Source of the DNA: Solidesulfovibrio magneticus
Lineage (GTDB): Bacteria > Desulfobacterota > Desulfovibrionia > Desulfovibrionales > Desulfovibrionaceae
Length of the DNA: 64,000 bases
Reading direction: 5' to 3'
Assembly: GCA_002482565.1 (NCBI GenBank)
Contig: DLGG01000138.1
Span: 46,241-110,240, forward strand
Below, piece by piece: positions 56,108 to 64,000 of this stretch; position 1 is the first letter of the stretch; every line of letters begins with the position of its first letter. A model generated the notes under the pieces. It was given only the letters and a program-made list of their open reading frames with translations. It was not told the origin of the DNA and did not search any database. Both the position numbers and the translations under genes were made by a program.

Positions 56108-56566
56108 ATGGCCTTCGTGCGCATCGACAACCGCCTCGTTCACGGGCAGATCATCGAGACCTGGCTGCCCTTTACCCACGCCAGCCGGATCGTGGTGGTC
56201 AACGACGACCTGGCCGCCGATCATCTCCGCCAGGAGATCATGTCCCTGGCCATCCCCGACGGCGTGGCCATCATGTTTTTGCCCGTGGCCGATCTGGCCG
56301 GCTATTTCAGCCACGCGCCCCTGGATTTGCCCGAAGCGCTGATCCTTTTCGCCAGTTGTCGCGATGCCCAGGCCGCCTACGAACATGGGTTCGATTTCGC
56401 CAACTTGAACCTTGGCAACCTCCACTACGCCCCGGGCAAGCGGCAAGTCTGTCCCCATGTGGCCCTGTCCAAGGAAGACGAATCCTGCCTGGATTTTTTC
56501 CGGGACAAGGGCGTGCGGCTGGACTACCGTTGCGTGCCGGGCGACCCGGCTCAGCCCAGGATCTGA
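56108..56566 (+). CDS. Mannose-type PTS IIB component
   Basis: A 152-residue EIIB-Man/Sor-type domain with the phosphoacceptor His in FVRIDNRLVHGQIIETWLP. It starts 2 nt after the IIA stop. With IIA it would pass phosphate to a sugar during uptake through the IIC/IID membrane subunits. No IID gene is seen downstream. Confidence 0.9.
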   Translation: MAFVRIDNRLVHGQIIETWLPFTHASRIVVVNDDLAADHLRQEIMSLAIPDGVAIMFLPVADLAGYFSHAPLDLPEALILFASCRDAQAAYEHGFDFANLNLGNLHYAPGKRQVCPHVALSKEDESCLDFFRDKGVRLDYRCVPGDPAQPRI

Positions 56567-56608
56567 CGCGACGGCCGACCCAATGGTAACCCACGCGAGA
56601 CCCATGCC

Positions 56609-57300
56609 ATGACCCATCAGGCCGACATTGCGCTCCACGTCCTTGGCGTCGCTTTTTTTTTGTCCTGTGCTCCTCGTTCCGCTTTGCCGTAAACGCCGCC
56701 CTGTTGGAACGCCCCCTGGTCATCGGCCTGGCCTGGGGCCTGTGCCAGGGCGATCTGCCCGCCACCCTTAATCTGTGCATCTTCTACGAGCTTTTCTGGA
56801 TCGACGGCATCCCCGCCGGCACCCACATTCCGCCCAACGCCGCCGCCGCCACCCTGGCCGGATTGTCGCTCATGCACGTCTTTTCCCTGACCACCCCGGC
56901 CGAGGCCCTGTGCGTGGCCGGAGCCACCTCGGTCCTGGCCCGGCTGTTTTCCGGCCTGGAGGGGGCCCAGCGGGTGGTGGAAAACATCGTCTTTTCCCGT
57001 TACGCCGCCGCCCGCCAGCGCCAGCGCGCCCCCTTCGAGCCGGGCAAACTCATCCGCCGGGCCCTGGTCAACACCGTGGTCATCCAGGGGCTGGTCTTTG
57101 CCGTGGCCCTGGCCGGACTCATTGCCTTGTTCGCCGTGGCTCTGCCCAAGGTCTGGCCGTATCTAGCGTCCTCCCGGGCGAGTTGGGGGCAGCTGTGGAT
57201 TCTCGGCAGCCTGGGGGCGGTCTTGTCCCTGCGCTACCGTCCGGCCTACGCCGCCCTGGCCGGCGGCATGGGCCTGGCCGTGGCCTGGCGGTTTTTCTAG
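56609..57300 (+). pseudogene. Mannose-type PTS IIC component, frame broken at a T9 tract
   Basis: The likely ATG at 56609 starts MTHQADIALHVLGVAFF and then hits a run of nine Ts (56653-56661), after which its frame ends at a TAA. The rest of the protein continues in another frame with VLCSSFRFAVNAALLERPLV, LCQGDLPATLNLCIFYELFW and IPPNAAAATLAG, typical of IIC. Reading with a -1 shift at the T-run (or one more T) joins both parts into one protein of about 231 residues. Options are a real frameshift mutation, transcriptional or ribosomal slippage on the T-run, phase variation, or an assembly error. TTG at 56704 could start a shortened form of 198 residues. Helices near the C-terminus include VIQGLVFAVALAGLIALFAV. 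Confidence 0.75.
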
Positions 57301-57377
57301 ATTTTTATTTCACATTGCCGCCCCTGGGCGCGGCTGGACTTTCGGGAAAAAAGACGTCGCCCCGGCCCGGTTTGGGC

Positions 57378-57406
57378 TTGGCAAGAGACGACTATTGGGA
57401 TATTAT
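57378..57406 (+). promoter_or_regulatory. Sigma-70-type promoter of ppaC
   Basis: TTGGCA (57378-57383) and TATTAT (57401-57406) with a 17-nt spacer are close to the sigma-70 consensus. The ppaC start codon is 67 nt downstream of the -10. Confidence 0.65.
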
Positions 57407-57472
57407 TCACAAGTTACTCACGCGGATGCCGACCCGTCAGGGTCTTGGACAAACCCCCAGGAGGAAAAAGAC

Positions 57473-58393
57473 ATGGCTGTTTACGTCGTTGGTCACAAAA
57501 ATCCGGATACCGATTCCGTCGCCGCCGCCATTGCCGTTGCCGATCTCATGAACAAGTCCCAGAGCATGGGCGCCATCGCCGCCGCTCAGGGCCCGCTCAA
57601 TCCCGAAAGCGCCTTCGTGCTTGAAAAGTTCGGCGTGGCCGCTCCGGAGATCGTCACCGACGCCACCGACAAGAAGATCATCCTGGTCGACCACTCCGAT
57701 CTGGCCCAGAGCCTGGAGAACCTCTCCAAGGGCGAACTCATCGGCATCTACGACCACCACAAGCTGGGCGACGTGACCACCTCCAATCCCCTGGACATCC
57801 TGGTCAAGGCCGTCGGCTGCTCTTGCACCGTGGTCAAGATGATGTACGACTGCGCCAAGGTCGAGATCTCCAAGCCCATGGCCGGCATCATGCTGTGCGC
57901 CATCCTGTCCGACACCGTCATGTTCAAGTCGCCGACCTGCACCCCGGCCGACAAGGAAGCCGTCGAGGCCCTGGCCAAGATCGCTGGCGTCGCCGATTAC
58001 CTGGCCCTGGGCGTCGAGATGTTCAAGATCAAGTCCGCCGTGGGCGGCACCCCGGCCAAGGACCTCGTTTTCCGCGATTACAAGGACTTTGACATGGGCG
58101 GCAAGAAGGTCGGCATCGGCCAGCTCGAAGTCGTCGACCTGTCCATCCTGGAGCCGGTCAAGGCCGACCTGTTGGCCGAGTGCAAGAAGGTCAAGGCCGA
58201 CGGCCGCCACAGCGTCTTCCTGCTGCTCACGGACATCATGAAGGAAGGTTCCGAGATGCTGATCGTCTCCGACGATCCCAGCTACGTGACCAAGGCCTTC
58301 GGCGTCGAAGTGAAAGGCGACTCCGTGTGGCTCGACGGCGTGCTGTCCCGCAAAAAGCAGGTCGTGCCGCCCTTCGAGAAGGCTTTCGCCTAG
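57473..58393 (+). CDS. ppaC: Manganese-dependent inorganic pyrophosphatase
   Basis: A 306-residue family II pyrophosphatase of the DHH superfamily: VVGHKNPDTDSVAAAIA, ILVDHSDLAQSL, GIYDHHKLGDV and the C-terminal DHHA2 domain ending VWLDGVLSRKKQVVPPF. It drives sulfate activation by removing the pyrophosphate made by ATP sulfurylase. It starts at 57473 behind CAGGAGGA, has its own promoter and terminator, and ends the rpoN-PTS region. Confidence 0.95.
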   Translation: MAVYVVGHKNPDTDSVAAAIAVADLMNKSQSMGAIAAAQGPLNPESAFVLEKFGVAAPEIVTDATDKKIILVDHSDLAQSLENLSKGELIGIYDHHKLGDVTTSNPLDILVKAVGCSCTVVKMMYDCAKVEISKPMAGIMLCAILSDTVMFKSPTCTPADKEAVEALAKIAGVADYLALGVEMFKIKSAVGGTPAKDLVFRDYKDFDMGGKKVGIGQLEVVDLSILEPVKADLLAECKKVKADGRHSVFLLLTDIMKEGSEMLIVSDDPSYVTKAFGVEVKGDSVWLDGVLSRKKQVVPPFEKAFA

Positions 58394-58418
58394 TTCCCGC
58401 GCGCGTAAACGCCAAAAA

Positions 58419-58449
58419 GGGAGCGGCTTTGGGGCCGCTCCCTTTTTTT
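58419..58449. terminator. Bidirectional terminator of ppaC
   Basis: GGGAGCGGC (58419-58427) pairs with GCCGCTCCC (58434-58442), followed by seven Ts; five As precede it, so it can also serve the opposite strand. Confidence 0.92.
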
Positions 58450-58626
58450 ATGCAGTGTTTGGATGATAAGGCGTCTTCGCGATCCGGTCGTCCGCTCGTC
58501 GTGTCGGCCAGTCGAGGGGCCGCGCCGGTTGCTGGCGTGACGCCGGCCACGGCGCGCCATGGCGATGGAGCGGCCCTCTGCCAAGCCCTGAACGCACTGG
58601 CTTGCCGCGACGACTGGGCCGCGTAT

Positions 58627-59526
58627 TTACGCCCGGCCCAGAGCCTCGGCCAGGGCGGCGCAGGCGGCGTCGGCCAGGCCGACCTCGGGCAGGGACAACA
58701 CGCTGCCCGAGATCGCCTGCCGGGCGGCCAGCCCCGGCAGGAAGGGGAAGGCGATCCGGACCTCCGGCAGTCCCGCAGGCAGTGGCAGGGCGGCCAGCCC
58801 GGCCTGATCGGCCCCGGTGACGACCAACACTTGTCGGGTCAGCCCCAACTGGCCGGCCATGGCCGAAACCCGTCCGGCCACGGCCAGCGACCGGGCCGAG
58901 GCTTCGCTGACCACGCACAAGGCGTCCACGTCGGCCACCGTGCCCCGACCCAGGTGCTCCACCCCGGCCTCGCAGTCGATAAGCGTCCAGACGTCCCGGG
59001 CGGTCAGGACATGGGCCAGCATGGCCTGGAGCAGATGGCCGGCGGCGCAGGCGCAACCCGCGCCGCCGCCGCTGACCCCGCCCATGACCAGCAGCCGCTT
59101 GTCTCCGGGGCGCGGCCCGTAGAGCGGGCCGTCGCCCACCGGCACGGCGACGCGGATGGCCTCGGGCAGATCATCGGCCCGAGGCGTCAGATTCAGATAG
59201 ACGCCGTCGCCGATGCGCTCCCGCACGAGATCCTCGCGTTCGGCCAGGGAGGCGGGCAAGGCGGCCGGCTCCAGGCCGCAAGCCGCGCCCAGCGACAGGG
59301 CCGTGTCGGCGTCAATGAGCGTCACGTCCCGGCCCGACCGGGCCAGCCAGTCGCCGAAAAGCGCGGCCAGGGCGGTCTTGCCGACGCCGCCCTTGCCGGC
59401 AAAAGCGATTTTTCTGACCGGCCGCCCGAGCGTGCCGTCCGCACCGGGCTGGCCCTGCGGCGAGGCGTTCCAGACAGTCGGGTTCGGACGGGCTGTGGCC
59501 GGGGAGCTTACAGAATTATTCATCAT
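58627..59526 (-). CDS. cooC: Nickel-insertion ATPase for CO dehydrogenase
   Basis: A SIMIBI-type ATPase of the CooC family, about 299 residues from the ATG at 59526. The P-loop is IAFAGKGGVGKTALAALFGDW and GVSGGGAGCACAAGHLL carries the CxC that binds nickel or zinc in CooC. It matures the C-cluster of the CO dehydrogenase encoded just upstream. Start choice is uncertain: ATGs at 59562 (inside cooS), 59526 and 59523 all lack a strong ribosome binding site, and the first 40 or so residues look non-conserved. Confidence 0.88.
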   Translation of the reverse strand: MMNNSVSSPATARPNPTVWNASPQGQPGADGTLGRPVRKIAFAGKGGVGKTALAALFGDWLARSGRDVTLIDADTALSLGAACGLEPAALPASLAEREDLVRERIGDGVYLNLTPRADDLPEAIRVAVPVGDGPLYGPRPGDKRLLVMGGVSGGGAGCACAAGHLLQAMLAHVLTARDVWTLIDCEAGVEHLGRGTVADVDALCVVSEASARSLAVAGRVSAMAGQLGLTRQVLVVTGADQAGLAALPLPAGLPEVRIAFPFLPGLAARQAISGSVLSLPEVGLADAACAALAEALGRA

Positions 59527-59530
59527 AGGG

Positions 59531-61441
59531 TTAGGAATAAACTGCGCCGTCGAAGCGGTCATTAAGCCCCAGGGCCAAGCGTTTGGTCGTGATACGCCGG
59601 CTGATGGCCTCGGCCGCCTTGACCGGGTCGGGTTCGATCACGAAGCTGGCTCCGAAAACGCCCTCCAGGCCTTCCAGGGCCAGCCCCGTGATCAGCTCGC
59701 TGCCCAGGATGTTGGGCGGCAGGCCCAGATGGGTCATGATGCCGCTGGCCACGGCGTAAAGCCCGATGGCGGCGGCTTTTTCCGAATACCACTCCGGAGC
59801 GCTGGCGGCCACGGGCAGATCGGCGATGTCCACGCCCAGGGCGTCGGCCAGCAAGCCGCACAAGGCCAGGATGCGGGAGTTGTCCACGCAGCTGCCGACA
59901 TGGAGCACCGGCGGCAGATCGAACCGGGAGCAGAATTCGGCCAGTCCGACGCCGGCCTGTTCCAGGCCGCCGGCGGTCATCAACCCGGCCTTGCCCATGG
60001 CCACGGTGGCGCAGCCCGTGACCACCACCAGGATATCCTGGCGGATGAGTTCCTTGGCCAGTCCGGTCAGCACCCCGTCATGGGGCAGCTTGGGGTTGTT
60101 GCAGCCGACGATGCCGACCACGCCGCGCACCAGGCCGATCTTGATCGCGGTCAGAAGCGGTTCGGCCGAACCACCCAGGGCTTCGATGACGGCTTCGTTG
60201 GAATAGCCGGTGCGCAGGCTCACCGGGGTGGCGGGGATGTCCACCCGGCCGGCGTCACGGCGGGTGAAGGCCTCGATGGCCAGCTCGACCGCCTCGCCGG
60301 CCTTGTCCCGGGCGTTTTCCAGGGTGAATTCCAAGTGCGTGCCGCCCGGAAAACGGGCTTTCTCGGAAGTGGAGACGAAGCGGGTGTGGTAGCAGGAGGC
60401 GATCTGCACCAGGCTCGGCATGACGCACTGGTAGTCGGCCACGACCATCTCCACGGCTCCGGTGACCAGGGCCAGCTCGGTCATGAGGTGGTTGCCGGCC
60501 AGGGGCACGCCCTGGCGCATGAGCACTTCGTTGCCGGTGCAGCACAGCCCGGCCACGTTGATCCCGGCCGCGCCCGCAACCTTGGCTTTGGCGACCATTT
60601 CCGGGTCGCGGGCGGCGGCCAGGATCATTTCCGAGACCACCGGGCTGTGGCCGTGGACCAGGATGTTGACGCCCTCGGCCCGAAGCACCCCGAGGTTGGC
60701 CTCGACCGTAGCCGGACGCGGCGTGCCGAAAAGGATGTCGGAGAGTTCCGTGCCGATCATGGAGCCGCCCCAGCCGTCGGCCAGGGCCGTGCGGGCGGCG
60801 TGCAGGCAGATGGAGACCGGGTCGCAGTCCACGCCCATGTGGGTGCGGTGCAACATTTCCACGCACTCACGGTCGATGCCGCGCGGGGTGGACCGGGCGG
60901 CGTCCCAGATTTCCCGACGCTTTTTCGGGGCGCGGGAGAGCAGCGAAAGGGCCGGGCGGCGCGTGCCGAAGTCCTCGAAAAAGTGTTCGGCCAAGGCCTT
61001 GGCTTGGCCGGCCGTGTCCAGGCCGTTGGTTTCGATGCCGCACTCGGCGCACAGCCGGGTCAGCTTGTCCGCGTCGCGCACGGCGTAGCCCGGGGCCGTG
61101 CCGTGGCCCACGGCCTCCAGGGCTTCCAGCAGGTCGCGGCCGTGATCGGAGTGGGAGGCCGCGCCGGCGGCCACGAAACGGCCGAAATTGCGGGCCACGG
61201 TCAGGTCGCCGTCGGCCCCGCACACCCCGAGCTGGCGCATGGGCCCCTTGGGGTTCACGCGGCATGGCCCCATGACGCACTTGTTGCAGGTTAGCCCCTG
61301 GTCGCAAAAGCTGCAATGGGGCGTCTGTTCGGCCAGCCGGTCCCAGACCGTGGCGACGCCTTCGTCCTTGGCCTTGACAAGCATCCGGCGGGCGTCTTCC
61401 CACGGCGACAGTTCCTCGATGGTTCTCGTATCCTTGGCCAT
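59531..61441 (-). CDS. cooS: Anaerobic carbon monoxide dehydrogenase catalytic subunit
   Basis: A 636-residue Ni-Fe-S enzyme that interconverts CO and CO2. Near the N-terminus, cysteines in CSFCDQGLTCNKCVMGPCR hold the B and D clusters. The C-cluster ligands are further on, in regions such as IHVGSCVDN-like LHVGSCVDNSR and GVVGIVGCNN. The ATG at 61441 has GGGAGGA upstream. A CooA-type operator sits about 90 nt upstream of the start, and cooC follows immediately. No CO-linked hydrogenase genes are in the window. Confidence 0.96.
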   Translation of the reverse strand: MAKDTRTIEELSPWEDARRMLVKAKDEGVATVWDRLAEQTPHCSFCDQGLTCNKCVMGPCRVNPKGPMRQLGVCGADGDLTVARNFGRFVAAGAASHSDHGRDLLEALEAVGHGTAPGYAVRDADKLTRLCAECGIETNGLDTAGQAKALAEHFFEDFGTRRPALSLLSRAPKKRREIWDAARSTPRGIDRECVEMLHRTHMGVDCDPVSICLHAARTALADGWGGSMIGTELSDILFGTPRPATVEANLGVLRAEGVNILVHGHSPVVSEMILAAARDPEMVAKAKVAGAAGINVAGLCCTGNEVLMRQGVPLAGNHLMTELALVTGAVEMVVADYQCVMPSLVQIASCYHTRFVSTSEKARFPGGTHLEFTLENARDKAGEAVELAIEAFTRRDAGRVDIPATPVSLRTGYSNEAVIEALGGSAEPLLTAIKIGLVRGVVGIVGCNNPKLPHDGVLTGLAKELIRQDILVVVTGCATVAMGKAGLMTAGGLEQAGVGLAEFCSRFDLPPVLHVGSCVDNSRILALCGLLADALGVDIADLPVAASAPEWYSEKAAAIGLYAVASGIMTHLGLPPNILGSELITGLALEGLEGVFGASFVIEPDPVKAAEAISRRITTKRLALGLNDRFDGAVYS

Positions 61442-61530
61442 GCCATCCTCCCTTGGCGCGCGGCCGAAGGCTGGCCTCGGCGGTGCGCGCGGACATTTGC
61501 CCCTGGTTACGATGGGACGGCGGGCGTGTC

Positions 61531-61546
61531 TGTCAGATTGCCGACA
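61531..61546. promoter_or_regulatory. CooA-type operator upstream of cooS
   Basis: TGTCAGATTGCCGACA fits the CooA pattern TGTCA-N6-CGACA known from Rhodospirillum. It lies in the cooA-cooS gap, 90-105 nt upstream of the cooS ATG, so CO-bound CooA probably activates cooS-cooC from here. Confidence 0.7.
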
Positions 61547-61560
61547 AACACGCTGTGAAA

Positions 61561-62211
61561 CTACTCGTTGGCCAATGCTTCCAGGCGGGCCAGGTCGGGC
61601 AGGCAGATGACGCCCCGGGCGCGCATCTCAATGATGCCGTCGCGTTCGAGGACGTTTAAGAGGGACGACACGGTCTGGCGGGAGGAGCCGACAATGGTGG
61701 CCAGCTGTTCGATGTTGAGCCCATGGGAGAAGCACAGGATGTGCTCGGCGTCGGCGCTGACCCGCTCGGCTTCGTAGAGCAGCAGTTGGATGAGGCGTTT
61801 TCGCACGTCGAGAAAGGCCAGGCCGTCGATGACCGAGAAGGCGTGGGACAAGAGATCGCCCAGCACCTTGACCATGGAGGAGGTCAGCGCCGGCATGTCG
61901 GCCAGGAAACGGCGCACGGCGGCAAGTTCAGCCACAAGGATGGTCAGGTCGTCCAGGGCTTCCACCGAGGCCCGGGTGTGGGTGGTGTAGACATCTCCCA
62001 CGTCGAGGATGGCCATGGTGAATTCCTTGTCCTTGTAGGACAGGTAGACCCTGGCCCGGCCCTGGGCCACGATGAACAGGGAATTGCGGGCTTCGCGCGG
62101 GGCGTACACCTGCCGGCCCTTGGGGAAGTGGCGGGGTACGAAGGCGGCCCGCACGGCGGCGAATTCGGGTTTGTCGAGGTCGCGCAGGAGATCGGAATCG
62201 GTCAGGCGCAT
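61561..62211 (-). CDS. cooA: CooA-like CO-sensing Crp/Fnr regulator
   Basis: A 216-residue Crp/Fnr protein with a cyclic-nucleotide-binding fold (FIVAQGRARVYLSYKDKEFTMAILDVGDVY) and a C-terminal HTH (LNIEQLATIVGSSRQTVSSLLNVLERDG). The heme-binding region GDVYTTHTR keeps the His (H78, equal to CooA H77) but has Thr where R. rubrum CooA has C75, as in several other CooA homologues. It lies directly ahead of cooS with a CooA-type operator between. It is 8 nt downstream of the HD-GYP gene. Confidence 0.82.
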   Translation of the reverse strand: MRLTDSDLLRDLDKPEFAAVRAAFVPRHFPKGRQVYAPREARNSLFIVAQGRARVYLSYKDKEFTMAILDVGDVYTTHTRASVEALDDLTILVAELAAVRRFLADMPALTSSMVKVLGDLLSHAFSVIDGLAFLDVRKRLIQLLLYEAERVSADAEHILCFSHGLNIEQLATIVGSSRQTVSSLLNVLERDGIIEMRARGVICLPDLARLEALANE

Positions 62212-62219
62212 GGGCGGGA

Positions 62220-63623
62220 TCAGTAAATCACGTCGCCGGCGGTCACGGCTTCCCGGGCGGCGTCCACGGCGTCGGCGTCAAAGGCCGTGCCCCGGTGGCG
62301 GGCCAGCTCCTCAAGGGCGACGGTGACGCCGAGCGCCGGCCGATAGGGACGGTTGGAAGCCATGGCGTCCAGGACGTCGGCCACGGCCAGGATGCGGGCC
62401 GGCTGGCACAGATCCTCGCCACCAAGCCCCCGTGGGTACCCCGAACCGTCCAGGCGTTCGTGATGGCACAGGACGATTTCCGCTACTGGCCAGGGGAAGT
62501 CGATGTCCTTTAAAATTTCATAGCCCGTGGCCGCGTGCTGCTTCATGAATTCCCATTCCAGGCCGACGAGGCGGCCGGGCTTGCACAGGTAGCGCACGGG
62601 CACGCTGATCTTGCCGATGTCGTGGAGCTGGCCGGCCACCTGGATGCAGTCCACGGTGTCGCGGTCAAGGCCCAGGCGCTTGGCCATGGCCGTGGCCAGG
62701 CGGGCCACCGAGTCCTGGTGGCCGGCGGTGTAGGGGTCGCGGAAGCGTACGGTGGTGGACAGGGATTTGACGGTCTGGTGGAAAAGCGCCTTGGTGCGTT
62801 TGAGGTTGTGGCGCAGGGCTTCCTGGGAGCGCCGCCGTTCGGTGACGTCCTCCATGGAGCCTTCGTAGAGCACCACCGCGCCGTCGCCGCCGCGTACGGC
62901 CCTGGCCTGGACGGATACCCAGATGCGTGAGCCGTCGCCGCGCCGCAGTTCGGTTTCCATGGCCCGGACCACGCCGGTTTCGCTGAGGGCGGCGTGGAGG
63001 AATTGGCGATCCTCGGGGTGGGTGAAGAGGTTGGCCGCCGCGTCGCCAAGGGCGGTCAGGGCTTCGGGAGAGGCAAAGCGCAGCATTCGGGCCAAAGCGC
63101 CGTTGACCGTGACGAAGCGTCCTGCCGGCGTCATCTGGAACAGGCCTTCCACGGCGTTTTCAAAAATAGTGCGGTATTTTTCCTCGGCCTCGGCCAGGGC
63201 CCAGCTCGTGCTTTTTTCCTCGGTGACGTCGCGCAGGAAACCGACATAGAAGACGTCGCCTTCGGGCGAAATTGTGCGCTTGGCCGATTCCTCGATCCAG
63301 ATCACGAAGCCGTCACGGCACATGGCCTGATAGCGCCGGCCGGCCACCACCTCGCCGGCGGCGAGCGCATCAAGCACGGATTGCCGGGCACTGGGGTCGA
63401 GGTAGAATTGTTCCGGGCAGCCGTCCATGGCGGCCAGAAAGGCAGCCGGGTCGGCATAGCCGAAAAGCGTGGCCGTGGCGTTGTTGACCTCCAGAAACTT
63501 GCCGTCCACGCCGCGCAGATACACGGCTGCGGGCACGTCGTGGAAGAGCAGGGCGCTGGCGTCGGCCATGGCCGCGTCGGCGACGCTGTTGGGCGCGGTT
63601 TCATGGGGGGAAGGGGGCGTCAT
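62220..63623 (-). CDS. PAS-PAS-HD-GYP cyclic-di-GMP phosphodiesterase
   Basis: A 467-residue protein. It has two PAS domains (AVYLRGVDGKFLEVNNATATLFGY and GLFQMTPAGRFVTVNGALARMLRF) with PAC segments, then an HD-GYP domain: HDIGKISVPVRYL and HHERLDGSGYPRGLGGED. It probably degrades cyclic-di-GMP in response to a signal bound by PAS. Its start overlaps the stop of the upstream CheY-like gene by 4 nt, so the response regulator probably controls it. cooA follows 8 nt later. Confidence 0.9.
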   Translation of the reverse strand: MTPPSPHETAPNSVADAAMADASALLFHDVPAAVYLRGVDGKFLEVNNATATLFGYADPAAFLAAMDGCPEQFYLDPSARQSVLDALAAGEVVAGRRYQAMCRDGFVIWIEESAKRTISPEGDVFYVGFLRDVTEEKSTSWALAEAEEKYRTIFENAVEGLFQMTPAGRFVTVNGALARMLRFASPEALTALGDAAANLFTHPEDRQFLHAALSETGVVRAMETELRRGDGSRIWVSVQARAVRGGDGAVVLYEGSMEDVTERRRSQEALRHNLKRTKALFHQTVKSLSTTVRFRDPYTAGHQDSVARLATAMAKRLGLDRDTVDCIQVAGQLHDIGKISVPVRYLCKPGRLVGLEWEFMKQHAATGYEILKDIDFPWPVAEIVLCHHERLDGSGYPRGLGGEDLCQPARILAVADVLDAMASNRPYRPALGVTVALEELARHRGTAFDADAVDAAREAVTAGDVIY

Positions 63624-63991
63624 GTTCTGCCGATGAAACGTCGCACCACGGCTACGAGGCTGGCCGGTTCGAAGGGTTTGACCACCCAGCCCGAAGCGCC
63701 GGCGGCCAGGGCTTTTTCGCGCAGGTTTTTTTGGGATTCCGTGGTCAGGACGATGACGGGCGTGAACCGGGTATCGGGCCGCTCCCGCAAGAGTCCAAGC
63801 AACTCGATGCCGCCGATGTTGGGCATGTTGATGTCGGTGATGACCATGTCGAAGCCGCCATCGACCTTGTCCAGGGCGTCGGCGCCGTCCACGGCCTCGA
63901 CCACGTCGAAACCGGCTTGGCGCAGGGCGCTGGACACCAGGGAACGCACGCTCACCGAATCATCCACGGTCAAAATTCGTTTTTCGGCCAT
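63620..63991 (-). CDS. CheY-like response regulator
   Basis: A 123-residue stand-alone receiver domain. MAEKRILTVDDSVSVRSLV begins it, the phosphoacceptor is D53 in MVITDINMPNIGG, and the conserved Thr and Lys are in VLTTESQKN and VVKPFEP. It has a GGAG 5 nt ahead of the ATG at 63991, close to the window end. It overlaps the PAS-HD-GYP gene by 4 nt, which suggests a phosphorelay to cyclic-di-GMP turnover. Confidence 0.9.
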   Translation of the reverse strand: MAEKRILTVDDSVSVRSLVSSALRQAGFDVVEAVDGADALDKVDGGFDMVITDINMPNIGGIELLGLLRERPDTRFTPVIVLTTESQKNLREKALAAGASGWVVKPFEPASLVAVVRRFIGRT

Positions 63992-64000
63992 TACTACTCC

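Overview
The window is high-GC DNA from a Gram-negative bacterium, most likely a sulfate-reducing member of the Desulfovibrionaceae (Desulfovibrio or Solidesulfovibrio type). This is inferred from gene content and order: a cooA-cooS-cooC set for nickel carbon monoxide dehydrogenase, a PxxKW cysteine-rich protein, an FAD/Fe-S D-lactate or glycolate dehydrogenase, the rpoN-hpf-ptsN-rapZ-mannose-type PTS-ppaC order, a YeiH-type putative sulfate exporter, and lipid A/KDO genes (lnt, kdsC).

Layout. 1-4.7 kb (+): three overlapping surface-polysaccharide genes, namely a methyltransferase-glycosyltransferase fusion, a GT2 and a GT4. 5.0-7.1 kb (-): an HU gene followed by two exported paralogues. The distal paralogue is interrupted by an in-frame TGA exactly where its sister has the second cysteine of a CPxC motif, so it is probably a selenoprotein. 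7.2-12.5 kb (-): CorC-like protein, lnt, prfB (with its programmed +1 frameshift), a GGDEF protein and a MinD/FlhG ATPase. 12.7-18.2 kb (-): PilZ/YcgR-like membrane protein, mnmG, a methyltransferase, an M20 peptidase and the PxxKW protein. 18.3-21.9 kb: a HigBA-type toxin-antitoxin pair, then mtaD divergent from apt and mtnP (methylthioadenosine/adenine salvage). 22-22.9 kb: an AT-rich island with one membrane protein. 23-29 kb (+): the FAD/Fe-S dehydrogenase and an exported WD40-caspase-like protein. 29.3-35.6 kb: an HGSNAT-like acyltransferase, a YeiH-type exporter with a tiny membrane partner, a radical-SAM protein divergent from it across a Crp/Fnr-type (HcpR-like) operator, and a DUF2513 protein. 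35.7-43.9 kb (-): a complete kdp potassium operon (29-aa ORF, kdpF, A, B, C, D, E). 44.5-47.1 kb (+): two lower-GC unknown exported or membrane genes. 47.5-49.3 kb (-): tRNA-Ser(CGA), tadA, purQ. 49.4-58.4 kb (+): pyrG, kdsC, rpoN, hpf, ptsN, rapZ, PTS IIA/IIB/IIC (the IIC frame is broken at a T9 run) and ppaC. 58.6-64 kb (-): a CheY-like regulator and HD-GYP protein, then cooA, a CooA-type operator, cooS and cooC.

Besides the genes, a dispersed GC-rich palindromic element occurs at least four times (two further degenerate copies), placed 12-19 nt after a stop codon in the same orientation; one copy splits kdpB from kdpC. Three readings depend on recoding or frame change rather than a simple ORF: the TGA-containing exported protein, prfB, and PTS IIC. 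All assignments come from reading the sequence; no database search was run.
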